Source of the DNA: Parachlorella kessleri
Lineage: Eukaryota; Chlorophyta; Trebouxiophyceae; Chlorellales; Chlorellaceae
Direction of reading: 5' to 3'
Length of the DNA: 55,187 nucleotides
Assembly: GCA_001598975.1 (NCBI GenBank)
Contig: BBXU01002365.1
Location: 1-55,187, forward strand
Shown: positions 46,326 to 55,187 of the stretch, one piece after another
Numbering within the stretch: the stretch's first letter is position 1
Layout: every line of letters starts with the position of its first letter
Position numbers and translations under genes: made by a program
The notes under the pieces: model-generated
Told to the model about the DNA's origin: nothing
What the model saw: the letters and a program-made list of their open reading frames with translations, nothing else
Databases searched by the model: none

Positions 46326-49011
46326 ATGAAAGCCTGCAGCTGGCGGCGCCCAGCCTGCCAGAGGCCTTACATCCTATCTGTAGCGAGCAAAGGGAAACCG
46401 ATCAGGACTGTGAGACTGGTACCTATGGCGAAGTCAGGTGCTCACACTGTGCTTGCGGGCGATGTGGGGGGCACCAATTGCCGCCTACAGGCTTGGGAGC
46501 TCGATCAAGATCTACATCCCACGACTCTGATCAACGAGCAGGCAGGTGTTTTTGCATCCCTGGCATCCGTCGCCCGGCCGCCAGTTCGCCAAGCAGTCAC
46601 ACACCTGTAGCCGCCAGTGCGTCTCATCCTTGGATGCCTCTCCGCAGGTGTATGCCACATCAGACTACCCAGAGTTTGACCAGGCGCTGGCGGCCTTTCT
46701 CAAGACACAGCAGGTGGCAGCCTGCGAGCCGCAGTCCGCAGCCATTGCAGTGGCTGGCCCTGTGCGTGACAACCGTGCCGTGATGACCAATCTTGGCTGG
46801 GTTATTGACGGGCCTGAGCTACAGAAGCAGTTTGGGTTCAGGTGCGTGGCGCCTTGCTGTGAGGTCTACTGCACTGTTGGAACTCGTGCCTGTTGCTGAG
46901 ACATTTTGTTGCGTGAGTATGCTTGTCAGGTGCTTCAGTGGAACAGTCATGTAAGTGATGCTCCTTCTCAGGTATAATTGGCGGTCTAACTTGGAGAAAC
47001 CTGTTCAGCGGGTGTTAACCACGGTATATTTACAGATGTGCAGGGTGGAGGTATTGAACGACTTTGAGGCGGTGGGTTATGGTGTGCCAGAGCTCACAGA
47101 CGACGACATCATCACCTTGCATGATGTCCCAGCCCACCCTAAGGTGAGCTGCTTGTCCAGTACCTGCAGTGTAGGCGAGTTATGTGAGTGCAGCCTCGGA
47201 GTGCTGCCCCCCACCTAACCTTTGCCACTGGCATTGCGCCCATCAGCGCGAGGGCAGTCTTGCTGCCTGCTAGCTGCAAGGAGAGGCGCCCCGAGGATTG
47301 CAGTACGCTGTCTTACATTGGCACTCAGCTTAGCGGCCCTGGCTGGCTGAACCCTGTGCAGGGTCCCAAGGCTGTGCTGGGGCCCGGGACCGGGCTGGGG
47401 GAGGCGCAGCTGTTCTGGGATGATGCCCTGGGGACCTACCGGGTGTGCCCCTCTGAGGGGGCCCACTCAGGGTTTGCCCCCCGCGGCTGGAAGCAGCTGA
47501 TGCTGTGCCACTCTGTTGAGCGAGAGCTTGGTCACGTAGATGTTGAGCATGTGAGTGTAGGTGATGGGTGGCTGGTTGTGCAGTACGGTGGTTTATCTAG
47601 AGGTTGTCACCACGGCCCTTTGTTTACTGGCCATGGAGGTTGTCGACAGCATTTAGCTCTGTTATCTGCGGTAGGCACTATCCTTGTACTGGCAAGCTGC
47701 TGGCAGTGTCTTGAGGCTCCTGGGTGCATATCAAGCCTTGTTGGCTGCCTGACGGACTGCTGATTGCGTCACCGGCCCAGGAGGACAAATGCTTGAGCAC
47801 CGGCATTTGAAAGTGTGCTTGCTGCTCTATGAGTCACTCTGGGCTGATCCGATTGCAAGGGGATGTCCGCGACCACTGCCAAACTGTGGTGTATATGCAG
47901 GTAGCTTGCGGCAGCGGGCTGGTACGTATCTACGATTTCCTGCGCCGTGATGAGCCCTCCCAGTACCCTGGGGTGGACCTCAGCCGCGAGCTGGACCCCG
48001 CCGGCGTCTCCAGGGCCGCGGTGGACGGCAGTAATCCTGTCGCATGTAAGTAACTCAACCTGGGTTGAAAGGCTGGCCAGTGGAGTTGGTGATGCTAGGG
48101 GCCCCCCCCGGAGTTTGCATGAGCAGCATGCCCAATCAGGCCTCTTGCAACATGTTGTCAGATGCGCTGCTGCTGCTGTCCACATAGTAGCCTGTGTGCT
48201 CTGTTGTGCAGCTGAGGCACTGGACATCTTTCTGGCAATTATTGGCGCGGAGGCGGCCAACATGGCACTGCGGGGGCTGTCCTCAGGAGGGGTCTACATC
48301 GCCGGCGGCATCATCCCTAAGGTCAGCAAGACCTGCGCCACTGGGGCTGTTTGCCTTGCTGAGAAGGGTTTCCGTCCGAGCTTGGCTTGCAGCAGAATGT
48401 TATGCCTTTCCTGGTGTGTCAATCTACTGGGTCCCCTACCTGTGGTCATTCCAGCATGCCCCAAAGGACTTTTGCAGCTCGGCCTCAGATATGCAAGTGG
48501 TTAACAAGGCTGATTAGTTTGGTAGCACTTGTGGGCGCTTGGTGTGCGCAGGTGCTAGATCGAGTGAAGCAAGGCGGAGTGCTAGACGCCTTTTTGTGGC
48601 GCGCCTCTCGCTTCCACGAAAAAGTGCTCAAGGATGTGAGTTGCTGTGTCCTCCACCTCTCACTGTTGCACTGCCAGAGTGTCATGACCGCTCTAGCGAG
48701 CTGACGCCACGCTGGAAGATCCTGTCAGGGTTTGTTCCTTCTGATCGGCCTGGTGGCGTATCGTTTCATTCTTTCCTCTGACCGGCTCCTTTAGAACTGT
48801 TAGCCCCACATTCTAGGTGCCTGCCTGGAGCCTAGGCCCCGCGGTAGTCTGCGCGGCTACAGCGGCAAGCTGGAACAGCTGAGAAGAGGAAGATGCTATT
48901 TCCACCGGCTTGCAGGTGCCGCTCCATGTGGTCACCAATGACAAGATTGGGCTGCTGGGGGCACGGGCTGAAGCCGTCCGTGCGGCCAAGCGTGTCACGC
49001 AGGAGAGCTGA
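46326..49011 (+). CDS. GLK: Bacterial-type glucokinase
   Basis: Phosphorylates glucose with ATP to glucose 6-phosphate. Eight exons: 46326-46541, 46648-46841, 47044-47143, 47362-47550, 47901-48045, 48212-48321, 48552-48635, 48916-49011 (stop TGA); 377 aa, phases consistent. Family features: GDVGGTNCRL (45-54, phosphate loop), LNDFEAVGYG with catalytic Asp143, GPGTGLGEA (177-185), EGAH (202-205, sugar and metal region, EGGH in many bacterial enzymes) and GGVYIAGGIIPK near the end. It is of the bacterial Glk type rather than a plant hexokinase. The first 33 residues before MAKSGAHTV are basic and Ser/Arg-rich and may be a targeting peptide; starting at the ATG at 46425 gives 344 aa, the usual bacterial size. 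Intron 1 (46542-46647) must use a GC donor to keep frame. Confidence 0.93.
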
Positions 49012-49984
49012 GTGGATGGGGCGGTTGAGGCCTGGCCGGCTGAGCATCGCGCCGGCTGTGTCATCCGACTTTGTTTGATGTTACAACCTCATTTGTTGTA
49101 CGGTTTGTCTTGTTGGGTCCAGGTGGGCGGTGTGCAGCAAGCCTGTGTATAATGTGGCATGGTCAGCCCAATTCAGCCTTGTTGCTGTGGCTGATGGCCA
49201 CAAATGTCGAGCAATGATGGTTGTGAAGGTGTTTGCTCTCTAAGATGCACTTCTTTGTATGAAGTGGCCAACAAGTCGTTGAGGACACTGTTGGCGGAGG
49301 GCAGCAAGCGCAGGCTGCCCTCTACCCCTTGGAACAATGTAGCGGTCAACGTCATTCAGATGATCCCTGCATCGTGGGATTTTATGGCCAGTTTATCGCT
49401 GGCCTTTGTACCGAAACCTATGCCTGGGTAAAAGTGAAGCAAGGATTGAAGCTTACTGGGATTGGCCCATTTGATCCGTCCCTTGCCCTTATAGTCACCT
49501 GTTAACATTGCGTTGTAGATTCACTTGCCTACCATCTCAGACAATGTCAACATACCCAGGTCAGTGGGGGCAGTGCAAACACTCCAGCTGCAAGTGCAAA
49601 GACGTACACATGGCCTAAGGTATCCCCTCAGGGTTTTTCCAGTGACACTTCGTAGAAATAACAAGCAAACAGCACAGTGATGGCTAGTAAATGGTGCCTA
49701 ACAAAAAGGAGCACCATCGCAGTGCCTGCAGTCAGTCGAGTCAGCACCGGGTGCCAGAGCAAAGTAAGGCGCCCTGGACTGCCCTTACCACAGGAACCCT
49801 CCTCGAAGCAACGAAAGCATGCTGTTCACCCATTTCGAGTTGTGTAGAGGCCGCTGTCAGGCCCTCAATGTTGAGCAGCGCAAGCGACAAACCAAGCTAG
49901 CCAGCAACTTCAAATAGACAAGCGACGCTAATGGCAGTGCTAGAGAGAGCAGAACGCCCTGAACTCACTACCATGGCCTGGCCA
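49012..49984. other. Intergenic between convergent glucokinase and ferredoxin genes
   Basis: This 0.97 kb holds both 3' UTRs. No open frame shows family resemblance, and no TGTAA lies close to either stop. Confidence 0.5.
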
Positions 49985-51638
<1,654 letters not shown>

Positions 51639-52034
51639 GGCTAGGATGGCTAGGATGAAGTAGGGCCACACCGCAGGGCTAGTGGGAATAAAACCCTAAC
51701 CACTGGCAAGCGTGGTTTGTTCACGCAGCCAGCAGCAGAGGCCAGTTCGCAGGCTTTGGGGCAAGTTTTTAGAGATCCATCGGAATCCAGATCCTTGTGG
51801 TATGCCCTCCCCCAAGAATGGCTGGTTATACCAAGCAGCTATCCCGGTATATCCATCTTGTCCTTGCGAATCAATGTCGATAATGAGCTTACCTACCGCC
51901 GCAGTTACCCGATGCAGGCGTGGCTTCTGAGGTTGTTTGTGCAGCGCTTGGAGAACCCTCGATCTGTGCAGCCACTGCCACTACCCAAAGATTGAAGAGG
52001 GCAGAAGCCGGATCGAGCGAGGCAGCAGGCCCCA
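51639..52034. promoter_or_regulatory. Shared upstream region of ferredoxin (-) and HPAT (+) genes
   Basis: This 396 bp separates divergent start codons. A 93-codon open frame on the plus strand lacks an ATG start and family resemblance, so I treat it as leader or chance. Confidence 0.5.
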
Positions 52035-55000
52035 ATGACCCGCCGGGTGCAGGCCCACTCCCCCAAGTACTTTGCGGTCCACGGCGCCACGAACCGGCGT
52101 GTCTACACCTTCTTGGCCGTGGGATTTACAATTGGTCTATGCTTGGGCTACGTAGCTATGGGCACGGTGCACGCGGTGAGCCACACATGTTGGTGCTGTG
52201 CAGCGCAAGGCCACTGATGCTTGTAGAGCCTGCCAGGGGAGCCATAGAATGCAGTACTTAGGACATTTACTTCGGGGCCACCAGGAAACTACCCATGGCG
52301 TTCTTCATGTTTGCAGTTTTTGGCAATAGGTGCGGAGAAGCACCACCAGGAACAGCCAGCAGCAGAGCAGCAAGAAGCGGCACTAGCAGATGCTAACCTT
52401 GCAGCGCAGCGACAGCAGCAGCAACAGGCTGCAGCAGAGCAGCAGTTGTTAGAAGCTGTAGAGAAAGAGGCGGCGCAGCAGCAGGTGGCTGGTGGGTGGC
52501 CCACCACAGGGGATACCGTGCACGTCCTTGCCACCAGCAACGGTTAGTGAGAGTGCTGTCGGCGGCATCGTATCCAGACTGCAATACGGTAAACTATGCC
52601 ACAACAGGGCACGCACAATCAATCCTGCTCCTCTGCGATGGGGCTAGGTCAGCCTCCTGCTAGTCGTGCCTGACTCGGTGTCGCCCGCTAGTTGCAGTAG
52701 GCGCTTTCGCTCCCCCAAACCCCTAGTGAATGTTGTCTATGCTTTGCTTGCTGCTAGCAGTCAGCTTAAAGCTCTTGGTTGGGATTCGATACTGAAGCTG
52801 ATTTTATGCCCTCACACTTGGGGGACTCACGGCAGCATGGTTAGGTGGCGGTATGCTGTTAGACTAGACTAGACTAGACACTTGTGTCATAACGAGGCAA
52901 AATCCTTGCCCCAACCAGTATCGACACCTGAATCTGAACAGCGTCCTCTTGCTGCCTGCAGGAAGTCCATACCTCAACTTCCAAACTAGGATAATGTAAG
53001 TTCAATACTGTTCTGCACAAACTGCGGGTAAAGATTGTCATTGCAAGTCCCCTGGATTAGGGTGGCTTTTTGAGCATTTTCAACAGACATGATGGCGGGT
53101 TGTGAAGGCATATGCTGAGGTGTCCTTCTCGCCCCCGATCTCATGCAGGTATGCGACTTTCAAGCTGGCGCAAGCCATGCCTGGGGGTGAGAAGCTGGCC
53201 GCCTTTACGAGAATCTTGCATCGCACTGAGAATGATATCCTAGTGAATGAGGTGAGCTGACCAGAGATTTAAGTAGAAAGAATGAGGTGTTTGGTTGCAT
53301 GGCTGGTCTTGGACGTGACGCGACGCCACTGGGGCTCAGTTGAGATAGCATGGGTGTTATTCCTATGGATTTGGCGTACTGAGGAGAAGTTTGAAAGGCC
53401 CCCACTGTAAAATCTTTCGTGATGCAGCGGCCACGCGGTGCAGGCTTTGTGCCCCGAGTGCCGGGGGGTGCAGCAAAGAAGTGCGGTGTGTTGTGTGCAG
53501 GTGCCCACGTTCAGAGCTAACCCGCAGCACCCTGAGTGCGATGAATGGTAAGTGCTCGCCTTGCATTGGTGGTATGGCCATGCATGTGGGCGCTCGGCTG
53601 GGGCAGGCTGCACCCAAGTCGTGTTTTGAGAGAGTAGGCCGGTAGTGCGGCACCATGTGTTCAGGGAGCCAGCAACAGGGCCCATCTCAGAGGTTGAGAG
53701 GCCGGTTCCCAGAGACGCATCAGCATCAGCATCAGGTCCACCCAATGAGACTATGTGTTTACTTGCGCAGGTGTGAATACCCGGTGGCCGACCGGCCAAG
53801 TGCTGTGCGGCAGTTTTTTAATGCAGTCAAGAAGGACCCCACAATGGTCCAGGTGGGCCTCTCGTTCTTGTGCACTGATATCAGCACATTGCTGGTGCGC
53901 CCACCACCTTGTCACAGGCAGGCTCGGCCGCCACACCGGCAGTGCGCGTTGACACTTGCTAACCACGCAGCCTCTGGGGTAGAAGAGCTCGATCTACTTG
54001 GCCCTTTCTTAGCAACCTGCCTGCTCCTTGCAGGCTCCTTGGCTTTACATGATAGAGACGGACTACGTGTGGATGAAGCCGCTGCAAATGCCTCCAGCTG
54101 AGGACACTAGCGCCAGGCCCATCGTTTTCCCGTTTGGGTACATCCAGCCGACCCACGCTAACGCGGCGGCCGTGATGCGCAAGTACTATCCGGAGACACA
54201 GGGGCCCCTTAGCAACATTCCCAATACAGGGCCTGCACCGGCAGTGATGCGAGTCGCAGAGTGGCTCAAGGTGCGCTGGTTCGCGTGACAGTGGGGCTGG
54301 GGAAGGCTGGGGTATGTGTACGTGGCATAGCTGAGCTTGATTAGTGCAATGGTGCTAGAAGGTCGTGGCAGGGTGGAGGCCTGCTTGGTTCTGGGACGTG
54401 TGGGCCGCACTCTAGGTGTGCCAAGTTGTCATGGTTAACCCCGCTGTTGGCACTTACCTCCGGTCCACGCAAACTCGCTTTGTCTATTTTGCGGCGCTGG
54501 TTGGGCTGAGCTGAGTGGACAGGGGGATTCCAGTTTCGTCCAGGGCCCTTGATGGGGTATTCGGATCATTTTTGGTAAGAAGGACCATGTCCTCTGCACT
54601 GTCCGCAGGTCATCCCCTTGTGGGAGGCCCTGGCAGATCAGATCGAGAAAGACCCAGAATCGGTCAAGGTCCTGGGGTGGGTGCGGGAGATGTATGCGTT
54701 CTCCCTGGCGCTGGCGCTCAGTCACACCACGGTGGACCTCACGGTGGGTGGGCAAGACCAGCAGGAAGCGTTGTTAAGAGCATGATGTACAGCGGGCTAT
54801 TGCCTTGGCAGACGACTAATGCCACATGCTGGAGTACTGTTTGTTGGGACCTGGTTAACTGTGTTGCAAAAGTGTTTGCGGCGAGGGCAGCAGGCATCTA
54901 GGTCACGGCTTGTGTTGGACTGCCACAACCGCATGGTGACGTGCCTCTGTGCAGGAGGCGCCCAAGAACAAGCTGATCGTGCAGCCGCCTGCGGATCATG

Positions 55001-55119
55001 TGCTGGGTGATGCAGCGTGTGCCCATTACACTTGGGGGGCCATCTTCAATGACAAGGACGGCCATGCTGTGTGGTCCTTCGACAAGCGGACCTATACCGG
55101 CAAGGAGCTGGAGACCAAG
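52035..55119 (+). CDS. HPAT: Hydroxyproline O-arabinosyltransferase-like (HPAT, GT95), 3'-truncated
   Basis: A Golgi type II enzyme whose plant relatives add the first arabinose to hydroxyproline in extensins and signalling peptides. Nine exons seen: 52035-52175, 52317-52542, 52962-52995, 53149-53251, 53501-53547, 53771-53852, 54034-54270, 54609-54743, 54955-55119; 390 codons so far, continuing past the window (GT donor at 55120). The N-terminus has a signal-anchor (FLAVGFTIGLCLGYVAMG), then an Ala/Gln-rich stem likely to form a coiled coil. Catalytic domain landmarks: SPYLNFQTRIMYATFK, FTRILHR, VPTFRANP, ETDYVW (219-224, matching EPDHVF of plant HPATs), PFGYIQP, MRKYYPE, LGWVREMYAF and HYTWG with WSFDKR. 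All phases agree. Green algal wall glycoproteins are rich in arabinosylated hydroxyproline, so the role fits. Confidence 0.92.
52860..52879. repeat. TAGAC microsatellite, four copies
   Basis: Four perfect copies of tagac in tandem lie in intron 2 of the HPAT gene. The tract is short and of no evident function. Confidence 0.9.
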
Positions 55120-55187
55120 GTACGGTGTGCCCGTTGGCTGTGCTGTGCTGTGGGTGCGTGGGTTGTGTGTGTGGGGTGTGTGTGGGT

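Noticed and set aside
51717..51995. 93-codon open frame upstream of HPAT
   Set aside because: It starts with TTG rather than ATG, shows no domain and has no splice link to HPAT.

Overview
This is nuclear DNA of a unicellular green alga, most likely a trebouxiophyte chlorophyte. The coding sequence is GC-rich and split into many short exons by introns of about 50-350 bp. The gene content is algal or plant-like: a CslA-type mannan synthase, a mitochondrial ferredoxin, a NAR1-type formate/nitrite channel, a hydroxyproline O-arabinosyltransferase and a bacterial-type glucokinase. Gene models were built by hand from reading-frame continuity, GT/GC-AG splice sites and phase bookkeeping. Nearly all close without a frame error.

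Layout. 1-1846 (+) is the 3' part of an XYPPX/basic-tail protein gene. 3069-7613 (+) is a CslA-like glycosyltransferase 2. 9127-14355 (-) is a family-61 glycosyltransferase. 14762-21543 (+) is a UvrD/PcrA/SRS2-type helicase. 22493-23603 (-) is a minimal C2-domain protein. 24383-27315 (-) is an ankyrin-repeat protein. 27726-29644 (+) and 30599-32305 (-) are two C2 plus proline-rich proteins. 32982-35413 (-) is an O-fucosyltransferase-like gene with an apparent one-base frameshift. 36114-39281 (+) is the formate/nitrite transporter. 40390-41395 (-) and 42346-45973 (-) are two more C2-tail proteins, with a doubtful membrane-protein fragment between them. 46326-49011 (+) is glucokinase. 49985-51638 (-) is mitochondrial ferredoxin with two candidate last exons. 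52035 to the window end (+) is HPAT, truncated.

Genes alternate strands, giving divergent pairs with short shared upstream regions (about 350-700 bp) and convergent pairs with 0.9-1.5 kb between stop codons. Two themes recur. The first is a local expansion of SRC2-like C2-domain proteins (five complete genes plus one truncated relative). Their C2 core is similar, but tails and intron positions differ strongly. The second is wall and glycoprotein sugar chemistry: CslA, GT61, O-fucosyltransferase-like and HPAT all lie in this window.

The two strongest points to follow up are the mitochondrial ferredoxin gene, which has two tandem, equal-length, equal-phase terminal exons each carrying the fourth cluster cysteine, and the phase 1-1 mini-exons that build the XYPPX tails. 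I recognised no tRNA, rRNA, transposase, viral gene or CRISPR array.
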